Assembly (NCBI GenBank): GCA_015680685.1
Contig: MNCI01014949.1
Coordinates: 47,294 to 78,128 of the forward strand
Direction: 5' to 3'
Length of the DNA stretch: 30,835 nucleotides
Origin: Gnetum montanum
Lineage: Eukaryota > Streptophyta > Gnetopsida > Gnetales > Gnetaceae
The translations under genes and the position numbers were made by a program. Positions 19,430 through 30,140 of the stretch are shown piece after piece. Numbering within the stretch: the first letter of the stretch is position 1; each line of letters opens with the position of its first letter. The notes below the pieces were generated by a model. It was not told the DNA's origin. It searched no databases and was given only the letters and a program-made list of their open reading frames with translations.

Positions 19430-20530
19430 GGTGTGTGCTGATGGCCTAATTTGTAGGTGTGTCCCTGACGAAGATTAACTACACATTCTCCCAAAAGGCT
19501 CACAAAGGACCTTGCGGAGGCCACTCTACAAGAAGACGCACGACCGTAAAAATCCTAATGATAGGATACTATTGGCCTATAATCATTAGAGATGTCCATC
19601 AATTTTTTAAGTTTTGTGAATGTTGTCAATGAGACAGGGGGATGACCACTTGCATGGAAGGTCCTCACCAGTGAATTCAGCCATTGGAACCTTTTGACAT
19701 ATGGGGCATTGACTTCATAAGCCCATCACACCCATCTCTAATGGAAAGGCATATATTATTGTAGTAGTTGACTACTACACAAAGTGGGTAGAAGCAGCAA
19801 CCGTTACTGATTGTACATCATCCACTATTGCTAGGTTTATACAACAAAATATTATCAATAGGTTTGGGGTGCCATGTTCACTAATTTCTAACAATGGAAC
19901 TCATTTCATAGGTGCCACTTTTAGAAAATTAATACAATGCTTGGGGGTTAAACATAAATTAACAACACCTTATCACCTCTAAGCCAATGGTCAAGTAGAG
20001 GTAACCAACCAGGAGATTGCAAAAATACTAATGCAGACCATTAGCAAATATAGGAAGGATTGGAGTACAAAACTTAATGATGCTCTCTAGGGTTATGGTT
20101 TAACATGAAAACTTCCTATTAGCTATTCTCCCTACGAGTTAGTGTACAGAAAACTTCCAAGGCTCCTAATCCAGTTTGAGCTTCGTACACTCTCAATAGC
20201 TTGTGACCTAAGTGTAGCATAGAAAGAAAGATTAATCAACTTGAATGTGCTACATGAAAATCGATTAGTGGTCCTATATTTGAATGAGGTTCACAAGGCA
20301 TTCAACAAGCAACATCATGACCTTAAAATAAGGAAAGTAAAACTTCAACCAAGAGATAAGATCCTCTACCAGAACCCTACACATGTACCCCAAAAGGAAA
20401 AATTTCAAACATTGTGGGAGGAACCTTATATAATTGATCAAACCTTTCCCTCCAGGGCCATGTTGATCTACAAACCTGAAAGCTTGAATAAAAAGTAGTT
20501 GGCCAACATCCAACAAGTAAAACCTTTCCT
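19430..20530 (+). pseudogene. Integrase relic of element D
   Basis: It starts with KVCADGLICRCVPDED, then GPCGGHSTRRR, GYYWP and FCECCQ (zinc-binding region), WGIDF (first catalytic Asp, 19711-19713), YIIVVVDYYTKWVEA, ISNNGTHF (second catalytic Asp replaced by Asn, 19890-19892) and NGQVEVTNQEI (Glu, 19998-20000). The C-terminal part (20241-20498) includes KVKLQPRDKILYQ. The frame shifts near 19500 and returns near 19735, so two compensating frameshifts flank the zinc-binding region; several stops are also present. It is the last pol domain; ORF3 lies about 3 kb downstream. Confidence 0.85.
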
Positions 20531-22150
20531 AGAACTAAGATAGGACACTACAGCTACCACCTTGATAGATGGACAATCATGTTCTATTTTTTAGATCTCC
20601 TTCCAACTCACTCATGGAGGAGATGGCCATCCATGTTAACCATCAATATGGCTTCTAAGTTTTTCTACATTTTTTTGGCATGTTTTTGATTTTACAAGTT
20701 ATTTATTATACAAATTTTTGGACATATTTTACTTTTTTTTATTTTATTCAAGTGTGATATTTCCTCATTTTTGCTAATAAAAATTGCTTTATTGTCACAA
20801 AACATAGTACCAATGTTGTTATTTACTAATGATGATTTGTGCTTAATGTTGTGATTGTCAATGTTTGGCTTCTATTTTTGAATTTTGATGTCTGATGACT
20901 TTGACATGGTTTATATTTTATGGAACAAGTAGTAAGTCCACGTCATCCACCCATCCAATGAACTTTATGGTTTTCCTTATTCTAGGAATTTGCAATCCCT
21001 TCCATTAAAGAAACTTTTAACTAATTCGTGACCTTTGTAGTTCTAAAATTAGCAAGGATTCAAAGCTTTGTAAAGGGTGTGACTTCAAGGGGACTCAATA
21101 CTCTTTGTACTCGTCTACTTGCTTAAGTGCTTGAGTGTTTTTCACAGACTTCTTACCGTTCCATACCAACCACTGATAGGAAGTCAAATAAAGTCTTTGC
21201 ATGGTATGGTTCCCATTTCAAAAAAATATGATGGGAATTCAAAGCACACCCCTTAAACCAATAAACAAATAATGTCCTTGCATGATGTGGTTCCCATTTC
21301 AAAAAAGATTATGGGAATTCAAAGCACACCTATTGGATAAATAAAAGGGCTACAAGCACTAGTTATGAAACTAGAAAGACATGCACCTATGCCTAAAGGG
21401 TCCCCTCTAACTAAGGCCCTCTCTCACTTCCTACTTCTCTCTTTTCTTCTCTTTATAGAATGGTAGTTGTCTTATGGAAGCACTCTCATGTCTTGTGTGG
21501 GCAGATTGGTCTTAGAGTGGTAATGCAAAGTCATTGAAAGTGGATGGTTTTGGTCTAGACTGAGGATGGATATTCTAGGATCATTTTAAATACAAATTCC
21601 ACAAGGGGATTCTTATGACCTCAATTCGGAATTCCATTCCACCTTCTCTATCATCCATCCATGCTATCATAACTCACCTCACTGCCATCTTCTCTATTAT
21701 GTTCTATGTCTTGGTCTGATGTTTCAGAATTCTTGAGTAGATTCCTTTTGATAGGTCCTTAACTTTTCATAATCATTAAATCGACTATGGGGCCCATGAA
21801 CTCCATAGTTGAGGTTATGCAAGGGCAATAAGGGCATGAACCTGCTATGGGAATGACCCACTTAGATAGTTCTTGGTTTGGTTAGTTAAGGTTCCTTACC
21901 TTTGACATTGCCACAATCCTATCTTTCACATATTCTATTGGGTATTCTGCTCAATGTCTGTTAACCTTTATTTCATTCATTTTCTAAATCAATTTTTCTC
22001 CATTTTTTTAAATTTATGAGCTTTGACATCCTATTCTCATGTTTTTATACTATTATTGGCCTTTTGAGCTTTCATTTAACCCTAATTTCATTCAATTTAT
22101 TTTTTTTTGTATTTTGCAAGTTTGACCAAAGTTAATGGTCGTTAATGGTG
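20531..22150 (+). other. Spacer between integrase and ORF3 (element D)
   Basis: This 1.6 kb has no coding region I can recognise. It is T-rich at 20640-20780 and carries two near-identical short blocks, CATGGTTCCCATTTCAAAAAA-like followed by ATGGGAATTCAAAGCACACC, near 21205 and 21285. Parts match the relic at 2760-3950. Long non-coding stretches 3' of pol are usual in plant Tat/Athila-like elements. Confidence 0.55.
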
Positions 22151-22161
22151 GTTAACAGATG

Positions 22162-22237
22162 CATTGATGAGGCCTCATTGATGTAGCTGACCACATTGAT
22201 GAGGCATCTTTGATACAATGCTTACATCCTATATATA
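22162..22237 (+). promoter_or_regulatory. Internal promoter-like segment upstream of ORF3
   Basis: CATTGATG motifs occur three times (22162, 22175, 22193), with the 12-bp palindrome ATGAGGCCTCAT at 22167-22178 and TATATATA at 22230-22237. This is the arrangement seen in the U3 of LTRs C and E (CATCGATG/CATTGATG motifs, then TATATAAAT). No LTR terminus is near. It could drive a separate ORF3 transcript or be the remains of a lost LTR. Confidence 0.45.
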
Positions 22238-22646
22238 CCATCGAGCAGTTAGGAATTTTTTGTTATTTTCTCATAACACACGAGGAGTTTTTGCAATTTT
22301 TCAGAGCCCAAAACCTTCCAAAGCTCATAACTTCCCAATCATCTATCCAAGATACTATGTTCTTTGAACCTACACTTATTAGAGATAAAATATTTATCAT
22401 GGGGGCTGCAAACCTTAAGGCTTTCGATGAAAAATTAATGAAAATTTTTGGGAATTTTTCTAACTTCCCTAAAGGGTTAATAATCTTAACAACATAATCA
22501 TCAACGTTTTTGATAGTTAACCCTTCCAACAACCCCCAGGATGATTTATTAATGATAACACATAAGTAAAATGATAATTGGATTAATTAAATCAACCATA
22601 GTCACAACTTAGCCAAGTGTAACTATCCTTGGGAGATAAAGGTATC
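22238..22646 (+). other. Leader-like stretch before ORF3
   Basis: A 95-codon frame at 22210-22497 covers most of it but has no motif I recognise, and its ATG lies upstream of the TATA-like sequence, so I do not call it a gene. It would be the 5' leader if the promoter-like segment is used. Confidence 0.35.
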
Positions 22647-22651
22647 CCAAT
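22647..22651. repeat. Target-site duplication of the solo LTR, left
   Basis: CCAAT, repeated at 23440-23444. Confidence 0.85.
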
Positions 22652-23439
22652 TGATGAGTGGCGAGGTACCCCTACACTCAACCATACAAATACAAGCATT
22701 TCACGCACAATCCAGTCGAACTCCAAGGACTAAGTGCTTACGCACCTTAATGGAACACTTAGGGTTAATCAATCGTTGTCTTCCCAAACTTACTTGTATT
22801 GTTACAGTTGTATGGTTAAGTAAGCTTGAGGTATATGATTTTTATAGCTTTTTGTCTTTTTATGTCTTCTGCTAAAAAAGGAAAGGGAGAGAGAACTAAG
22901 TGACTAACTTACATTAACTATTCATTAACTAATTTTTAAATGTTCCTAACACCAGTATCCATTCCCACTTGTCATACACATCCTGAACCAGTGCAACGCT
23001 GCTGGGATTACCAAACGCTAATCGTCACTGGGTTACCAAGCGCTACACGCATGCTCAAAGTGGTCGTACTAAGTGTATTTAACTAAGGGGGTTGAAGGTT
23101 GAGAAAGATATTAATTAACTAGGAAAGCATTAAACAATAATTAAGTACTAATTAGCTTAATCTGTATGCTGCAAGGTTTATCATAAAGTTTGTCTTTATT
23201 GTCGTACACAAAATTGTGCTCAGGTACAAATTGCTCGAATAAAGATTCATTCACTGTATGACTCCTACTGCGGGCACACAGAAATAATTCTAACTCTGTA
23301 ATAAAAAAACTACAAGAATCTAGCTAAGGGTCTAAGTCTAACTCCCTTGAACAAAGAGTGCTGCCTCTTATTTATAAAAGATGAGGTAGGATGAGATATC
23401 ATGTATGCGATATCGCGTATGCGATATCATGGCTCATCA
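22652..23439 (-). mobile_element. Solo LTR (788 bp), main family
   Basis: The left end, TGATGAGTGGCGAGGTACCC, is the reverse complement of the LTR 3' end of A, and the right end, GGCTCATCA, is its reversed start. It contains the reversed minisatellite (22990-23050), a reversed TATA box (about 23370-23378) and three GCGATATCGC-type palindromes (23396-23429). Both sides carry the same 5 bp, CCAAT (22647-22651 and 23440-23444), and neither a PBS nor a purine tract adjoins. It is therefore an insertion reduced to one LTR by recombination. It lies 56 bp upstream of the ORF3 ATG, in opposite orientation, inside element D. Confidence 0.92.
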
Positions 23440-23444
23440 CCAAT
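23440..23444. repeat. Target-site duplication of the solo LTR, right
   Basis: CCAAT, matching 22647-22651. Confidence 0.85.
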
Positions 23445-23495
23445 TGCTTTAAGTTAGATAATGATTGCTAACCCATAGTCTCATTGTGATTACAG

Positions 23496-25785
23496 ATGAC
23501 ACCAAAACAAAAGCATCCATAGGAAGGAGAACCCTCTCAACCATGGGAGAAATGGCCCAAAGCTAGAAGGGGCCAACAAGAAATAGCCCAAGAACTACCA
23601 GAATAAATCCATGCAATGGGATCTCTTCATGAGGAGCCCGAAGTGGAATCTATCTGATAGATTCTAGAAGAAGTACCTACTGAACAATCACAGCGAGGAT
23701 AAGTGCCTTGACCCATGCTAAGGCTTAAGATCACTTTGACTCAAGCCTGCCTTGACATCATCAGGTCCTGAGAAATTCAATAATTAATCCTTCAAGAGAT
23801 CAACTTTGAGCCATTCCTTGGGAAAGCTCCAGCAGATGTCAAGACTTAACTACAAACCTCTCCCATGTGGCCAATAATCACATCTAATTAGAAGTGGTAC
23901 ATGGAAAAGACATACCTCTTGTTCAATAATAGAATGCTAGGTTCAATTGTCAAAATCAAGGACATTCAAGTGTCCTACTCGACAGAAGCTATCACACAAG
24001 TACTTAGGTTGCCTGACACCAAGACATAGCTAGCAGAACTATCCATGAAAGGTTATCTTGAGGTTAAGAAGGAGTGGACCTAATGGTGCTACAGGGTTGA
24101 CTATAAGGAGTATGACATGATCACACCAGCAGAGCATATCTATTTTAAAATCATGACCTATGACCTCAACCCTACGATGAGGCCAAGCAAGGTGACTACC
24201 TTCTCTACCCAAGCATGCACTGCTCTAAGCTATAAATTCCCCATCAACCTTCCACAAATGATCTACTTAGAGATTGAAAAGTGTTTCAAGGAAAATGAAT
24301 GTGGAAAGAAATCCCTAACCTTTCATGCCTCATTTGAAAACTTTACAAAAGGGCACATATCATCCACTACTCTAATGACACTATCAAGCATGCTCTTTTG
24401 GCCTCATGGTCTGAGATCATGAAAGAAAAGATGCTGACAATGACCAAAGCAGTGAAGTAGTCGCCACCACCACCCACTCAAGAAACAATGTTGAAGGCCT
24501 GTGCAACCATTGAGTGTCTGCGCAAAATCTAAGAATAGCTCTTGAGTAAACAAGAGTAATGTGTGGGAATGCGTGGGGTAGATCCATCTATGTACTGATT
24601 GGTGATTAGTAACCTTAATGAGATGGCCCAAATAGTTAGCTAGATGGAGAGGGACGGACCAATCTTCTCTGCCCAATGAATCTCAATACCCACAAGGTCA
24701 AATCCCAAAGCTTGAGAGGTGATGGTGTCTTTGTCTCAACACCATCTATTCCCAGAAATCTCTAGGAATGCTACCACATTCTCGATGTGCTTGGAGGAAG
24801 GCAAAGGGGCAACTGTCTTGGTGATGTAGCACCAAGGGTAGGAAACAACAGCTAAAGTTGTTGCTAACTGTGTCATTGAAGCATTAAATGCATCCATGGC
24901 ATCTACACCAGACATATCTACACTTCAACGCATGCAAACATCCAGAGGCATGGTCAACGGAAAGTTGAATGTAGCTCAACATGAAGAATTTCTAGAACGA
25001 CTGGTGGGAACTGGATAACCAATTTCAAATATGTTTGATTTTCCAAAATACATCACTGTAACCCAATCAAAGCTACTGAATGCAAGGGTCAAATGCATTA
25101 TTTTGGAGGGGTGACTCAAAACAGCTCAAGAATGAAATCAATGCTTAGCCACAGAGGTTGTCGAACTATGTGCCTAACTTGTTGATCTTGCGATCATCAA
25201 CCTAGTAGTAACAAGAGATGAAGCTTTCAAATAGCTTCAAGAATGATTCCAAAAGGCTTAAGAGGAGGCATTTACATCCATCTTCAACTAGTCCATAGTT
25301 GAAGCAAAAATGTACTCAATTTAGAAGGACTTTTCACAAATGTGCCAAGAGAACAAGACCTTGATAGTATAGAATCATCACCTGCATAATGTTGATGCTC
25401 AAAAGGACCAAATGTAGGAATTTATTCATTAACAATCGGTAGCTTTCCAAGGTGAACATTGAATTGAGGAGATTGGCAACAAAAAATCAAAATTTGTCAA
25501 TGGAGGAAGTGCATGTCTTACGTCAAAAGTCTACCATTGAGATCACCGCTTGGAAGAATGAGGTTCTCTAGTTTGAAAAAGTAAAGAATCACTACAAAGA
25601 CTAGGTTGGCCTACAGAAGGAAGTTAATGAAAAACACATCCAAATGATGAAGGCAAAAGTAAATGAAGCCCTCCAGCAACTCCAACAAGGAAGAGAAGTG
25701 TGGTAGCCCATCATTGATGAGATTGATGCCTACAATAAAGCAGAGATCCATTTGAAGGAGATTGATATTTGCTCTAATGTGTTTA
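23496..25785 (+). pseudogene. ORF3 of element D, N-terminal and central part
   Basis: The ATG at 23496 opens MTPKQKHP; the same frame continues, with stops, to beyond 24400. The N-terminal third has IVKIKDIQVSYSTEAITQVLRLPD, then HIYFKIMTYDLNP, PSKVTTFSTQACTALSY and FPINLPQMIYLEIEKC. That pattern recalls the plant transposon-associated domains of Athila-type ORFs (PF20167 or PF03078), though I cannot score it. From 25036 it is colinear with the element A protein: FDFPKYITVTQS matches FDIPQDVTVIQS, and LSMEEVHVL matches LSMEEVRAI. The frame is cut near 25785 by a second retroelement and resumes at 28192. Both parts total about 2850 bp, near 950 codons. Function unknown. Confidence 0.7.
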
Positions 25786-27013
25786 AGATCTTCAATTAAA
25801 TCATATTCTCTATCTCCATAAAACCTAGTTTCTTCATCCATTTATTAAGAGCTTGATTTTGAGTACTTTGTTCTACTTGATCTTCTTTATTTTTATTTTT
25901 CACTCTTTTACTTAGTTCAAAAATATTTATCTTAGTAGATGAATTAGAAATAATGTTTGGAGGTTTGGAAGTAGTTAATCTTTTTTTTTTGTAGATTATA
26001 TCAATTTTCCTCATTATTGTTACACTCTTTATCTAATGATGTGTCCTCTTAAGAACTTGATAGAGAAGAAGTATCACTAGATCCATTCTTAGAGGATTTG
26101 CTTACATAATGAACACTAGATAACTCATTATCTAATTTAATATTAAGAAAGTTGATGTAACAAGATTACTTTCACCATCATCTTCTACTAACTTAGTATC
26201 TTGATGCTTATATTTCATATTTTTCTTTTCCTCCTTGATCTTAACTTTTGTCAAAGCTTTCTCTAGTTTCACCACTTTGTTGGACAACTCTCTCATTAAT
26301 TGCACTTTTTTAGATTCTTTGCTTTCTAACTCTTGCTCCGTTCTAACACAAGATGGTTCCAATAAAGCTCTAAGTTTAGTAAAATCTTTCATAAGAATCA
26401 TCATTTTTTCTTCTCTTTTTTGAGTTGTCATAACCTCTTCATGATTTAAGTTTAGTTGTTTTTTCTAGTTGTATAGCTTCACTAAAGTAGTCATTCAATG
26501 TTAGCAAATTTGGAGTTCTTCTTAACCAAATTAAAATATTGGGATTCATAACCTTAAGATAAGTATCTCTAAGAATTTCATCTAATGGTATATATTTTCT
26601 TTGAAAGAGTCCACAAATTTGTTGAAATTTAATGTTGAAATCTCTAATTAACTCTTTGACTCCTTGCTTTGCTTGTATTAGCCCACAATACAATTATTGT
26701 TAATCCAATTGATTTCCAAATTGGGGTAGGAAAAGACTCTTCATATCATCCCAACTTGTGATATTTTTTTTGGCAAGTTTGAATATAAAATCTAAGCCAT
26801 ATCCTTTAAGTTTACCACAAACAACCTACAAGCTTGATCTTTATGTTGAACTTTCGCATGAGCTAAAGTTAACTTAAATATGTGAATATACTCTTCAGCC
26901 AAGTAAGCTTTTCCCAGAATAAAAGTTTCAAGCAAATATTTGTAAACTACTTTAGGAATATCATTGTAGTTTTGAAATCCTAATGGTGTAACTCTTTGCC
27001 AAGAATTTGCCAT
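25786..27013 (-). pseudogene. Ty3-type gag relic of a second retroelement (minus strand)
   Basis: Starting from ATG at 27011-27013 the minus strand reads MANSWQRVTPLG, then LAEEYIHIFKLTLAHAKVQ, ACRLFVVNLKDMA, a stop at a usual Trp position, NLPKKNITSWDDMKSLF and, after a frameshift, LIQAKQGVKELIRDFNIKF. This is the order of the Retrotrans_gag domain (PF03732). A lysine- and glutamate-rich coiled-coil stretch follows (26431-26132). It ends abruptly near 25786, where ORF3 sequence begins, so the element is truncated on this side. Its sequence differs from the gag of C, D and E. Confidence 0.75.
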
Positions 27014-27298
27014 CTTACTAGAATTCCCTTTAATTGTTGAAATCTTATACTTCTTTGGTCTTCTCTTAAAGACTAATCAACCAAACAGAAAGGGTGGTCT
27101 TATCTTTCTAGTTTTTACTCCACTACTTGTTCCAAAATCAAGAACCTTATTTTGTTCTTCTTCTAATGAGTAATCAATCTTATAATTAAGAATTTCTTTG
27201 GAACCTTTGAAATCTTCCAAATTATCAATCTATTTGGTCAGGAACTAAAAATAGTATCTAATTTCTTAAATCCTTCTAGCAACAAAAAGAACTATTGG
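27014..27298 (-). other. Leader of the second retroelement
   Basis: Lies between the gag start and the LTR-like segment. On the minus strand part reads as a basic peptide (RKIRPPFLFG) but with stops. No standard PBS beginning TGG follows the LTR-like end, so the link between this gag and the LTR-like segment is not proven. Confidence 0.4.
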
Positions 27299-28191
27299 TG
27301 TTGTGGACCTTTTGGTGTGTTTTGATGTGCTCAAAATGTTAAGCAAAATGGAGACAAAAGTTGTTTGTATGATTATTCTGTTTGTAGGACTATGCACACA
27401 GGAAATCAAGATGAGCTAAAGAGGGCAAGCAACGAACTATCCTAGAGCTTAAAGGAGGAGGTCACCCACATGTCTTCAAATGAACATGCAAAGAATGTGG
27501 ACAAGGACATGATATTGTACAAGAAAAGTGGACATCATTAAAGCAGACAGAAGATCAAGGTTGTGGATAAGGATTGATGCATTCATCATGTAAGGGAAAG
27601 TGAAGAAATACATCTCTCAGAAGTAGTAGACGTCTTGGTAGATTTGGAGTGGATTCAAACAAAGATGTCTTCAGAAATAGCAAGATTTCTTTCTCAGCCA
27701 AAGACATCTTTCATGAGACAAAGATGTCTTTGCAGATTATAGATCAAGTCCAAAAAGATGTCTTCCACAAGATAATGACATCTTCTAGAGTGAAAACTTC
27801 AGAAAGACATCTTTTAGGAAACAAATACATCTTTCTATATTTGAAGGCAAATTATGAAAGACATCTCAGACATGATCGTTAGCTAGTTGTTGCACAAGTT
27901 TTGAGAAAGATTTAGCAACACAACAACTATAAAAAGACTTGATGTGCCTTAGGAAAAGTGCAAGCATTGTTATATTCATTTTATAATCATTTGTAATTAT
28001 TGAATTCTCTATTGCTCCTCATTGTTTAATCATTTTGGCTTTGTAAAGTGTGTTGTACCTAACTATACCAGGATCAGCAAACTAAGTTGTAATTATCCCC
28101 TATAATTCTTATTCTCATTGCCCTATAGGGTTGATGTGCTTGAGCTTGTTGGAATTCTATGGGATTGAGTTATTGGTGCTGTAATACAACA
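27299..28191. mobile_element. LTR-like segment of the second retroelement (about 893 bp)
   Basis: It begins TGTTGTGGACC and ends ATACAACA, giving inverted termini TGTTGT/ACAACA. Homology to ORF3 seems to resume right after 28191. It contains the AGACATCT motif array and TATA-like sequences on both strands (CTATAAAAAG near 27925 on plus, GATTATAAAATG near 27980 on minus), so the orientation is unclear. No target duplication was found because the left side of the insertion is truncated. The right border could lie up to about 70 bp further. Confidence 0.5.
27590..27870. repeat. Array of AAGATGTCTT/AAGACATCTT motifs
   Basis: About ten exact or near copies in both orientations within 280 bp, for example near 27661, 27700, 27720, 27755, 27805 and 27858, at irregular spacing. 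They lie upstream of the plus-strand TATA-like box. The same motif clusters at 5990-6560. Confidence 0.75.
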
Positions 28192-28751
28192 CTTGAGTAT
28201 GGAGCTCAAGATTGTAAAGGTTGTAAAAGCCTTAAAACCACATTTCCAAGCATGAGGAAGTGTTCAAGCAACTAGTGAGAGCTAAATAACCCATACTCAA
28301 AGAAACTCTATGAGGTGGAGTTCAAGATCTACAAAGAGACCAACCAAAAGTTGAAAGTAGCCAACATAGAGCTTGAAGTTCTCAAAAGCTAGTTCACCGA
28401 TCAAAGATTAGTTGCTGAGAACCTAACCAAGTGAATGAGTGATTACTAGGATTTGTAGAATCTATTTTGTATGTTCAACTTTAAATGTAAACAATTCACA
28501 ACCTTTTTGTCAACATGAAAGCGATGTTCCAAATGCTACCATGCCTATGGGACATACCAACACCAATCCATCTTAATGAAGCTACCTAGATCATCCGTCA
28601 CTAATAGGGTAAAGAAGAGAAGATAAAAGCACTTTGAGATATCTTCAAACTTTTAGTAGCAGTAGTAGGGTAGCCTAGGCCTCCAACAGAGCAAAGATGT
28701 GATGAACAATCCTCCATGCTACAAAAGCCTCCATCTCTAGGCATGATGTGA
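28192..28751 (+). pseudogene. ORF3 of element D, C-terminal part
   Basis: Resumes the coiled-coil protein after the insertion: LYEVEFKIYKETNQKLKVANIELEVLK matches YEAEFAERKKLAKKLDVANSELAVVK of element A, split here by residues differing in charge. The block near 28610 (AGAGAAGATAAAAGCACTTTGAG) corresponds to the EEEKLQAIL region of A, and the TGA at 28749-28751 corresponds to the stop at 1267-1269. Several in-frame stops are present. The first 65 bp align only weakly. Confidence 0.7.
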
Positions 28752-28978
28752 AGATTTCATCTTATCTAAGTTGGCACCTATCATTTTTATTAATATGTCT
28801 AAATTCTTTGTACATTGCATCAAATTTCTATCTACACAAATTATAATTCAAAATGGCACTCAAGAGTTATTTCATTTATTAAAATCAATAAGTTAGTTCT
28901 ATATTTTTCCAAGTTTTGTAAGAAACTCACTCCCATTTTATTTACTCAAGGATGAGTTTTCAGTCAATCATGGGGATA
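28752..28978 (+). other. 3' untranslated region, hairpin and purine tract (element D)
   Basis: No gene. A 5-bp hairpin (ACTCA 28944-28948, loop AGGA, TGAGT 28953-28957) and the tract TGGGGATA (28971-28978) precede the LTR, as in element A. Confidence 0.65.
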
Positions 28979-29971
28979 TGATGAAGTGTTAATAAGTTAG
29001 TTGTGTTGACACATGTCTATCAATGTAGCCCCATCAATGCATCCTTGTCTACACATCCTTAGATGCATTCGCACATATACATCAATGCTGATGGATATAT
29101 GGGCTATGTCCATGAACATACATCGATGCAACCTCATTGACATAACCCCATTGACGTAGGCTCGTTGGTGCATGGTGACATACATCAATGCACATGCATT
29201 GACACTAACATACTCAAAGCTTATATAAATGCACACACCAAGCACAATTATGGCATGTTAAGTCCATAGTGCAGTATAGCTCTTGTAGTTTACTTTCTCT
29301 AAAGTTAGAATATTTTCCTTTAAGTGCCCATAGTGTGAATCAAAGAGATTATACGAATCTTTATTTGAGCATCATGTACCTAAATACCTTAGCATGAACA
29401 ACAATAAAGAAGAGATTTTTGACATTTATTGTAGCACTTGAATAGTTTAATCTTTCTTATTTGCACTTTACATTCCTTATCTTAAGTAATTAATGCATTT
29501 AATCATGAACACATAAGTATGACCACTTTGAGCATAATGTATAATGCTTGGTAATCCCAGCAATGAACATTTGGTACATCTAGTAATCATTACTTGGTAA
29601 CCTAGTAGCATTAATTCTAGTTCAAGATGTGTACAGTAAGTGGAAAAGGCTACTTATGTTAGGATCATTGGTCACTAGAATAGATGAGTAGTTAAATAGT
29701 CAATCATCAAACCTTCATTTATTCATCATGTACTTAGGATAAAAATCTATAAAAATACCAACAAAAATAAATATCATAAATCTTAACTTATATTTAATCA
29801 TATGCATAAATAGCACAAGTTGGAGTTAAGAAGACCATGATCACATGATTTCTTAATTCACAGTTTACAACTATGGGAAAACTTAGTAATTAAATTTGTA
29901 GAATTCAATCAATTGCTAGTGCAAGCTTGTGATTCATATGGTTGGGTGTAGGGTATACTCACTACTCATCA
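28979..29971 (+). mobile_element. LTR shared by elements D (3') and E (5'), 993 bp
   Basis: It begins TGATGAAGTGTTAATAAG after the purine tract and ends GGTTGGGTGTAGGG...CTCATCA. It has a long U3 with many CATCGATG, CATCAATG and CATTGACGTAGG-like motifs (29035-29210), TATATAAAT at 29222, AATAAAGA near 29403 and the minisatellite (29550-29610). It is preceded by an ORF3 end with hairpin and purine tract, and followed by a PBS and gag, so it serves as 3' LTR on one side and 5' LTR on the other. Confidence 0.88.
29222..29230 (+). promoter_or_regulatory. LTR TATA box (D/E LTR)
   Basis: TATATAAAT, aligned with 11148 in the LTR of C. Confidence 0.65.
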
Positions 29972-29972
29972 T

Positions 29973-29990
29973 TAGCACTATTATCGAGGA
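29973..29990 (+). promoter_or_regulatory. Primer-binding site, tRNA-Asp type, decayed (element E)
   Basis: TAGCACTATTATCGAGGA, one base after the LTR. It has seven differences from the remembered tRNA-Asp site, all C-to-T or G-to-A. Confidence 0.7.
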
Positions 29991-30140
29991 TTTAGTTTAG
30001 CTAAGTGCAATAAGTAGAAAGAGACTGTGAAGTTATACAAGGATGTTGTAAAGATTGTACAAATAACCACTATCATCCATTAAAGAAACAATTAAAGAAA
30101 TCATAAAATACTAAAGGAACACTTTTTATCAATCACTAAT

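Noticed and set aside
27649-27882. 77-codon plus-strand ORF
   Set aside because: It lies in the AGACATCT motif array of an LTR-like segment and its composition follows the repeat.
28997-29245. 82-codon minus-strand ORF
   Set aside because: It lies wholly in the U3 of an LTR and is made of the repeated CATCGATG-type motifs.
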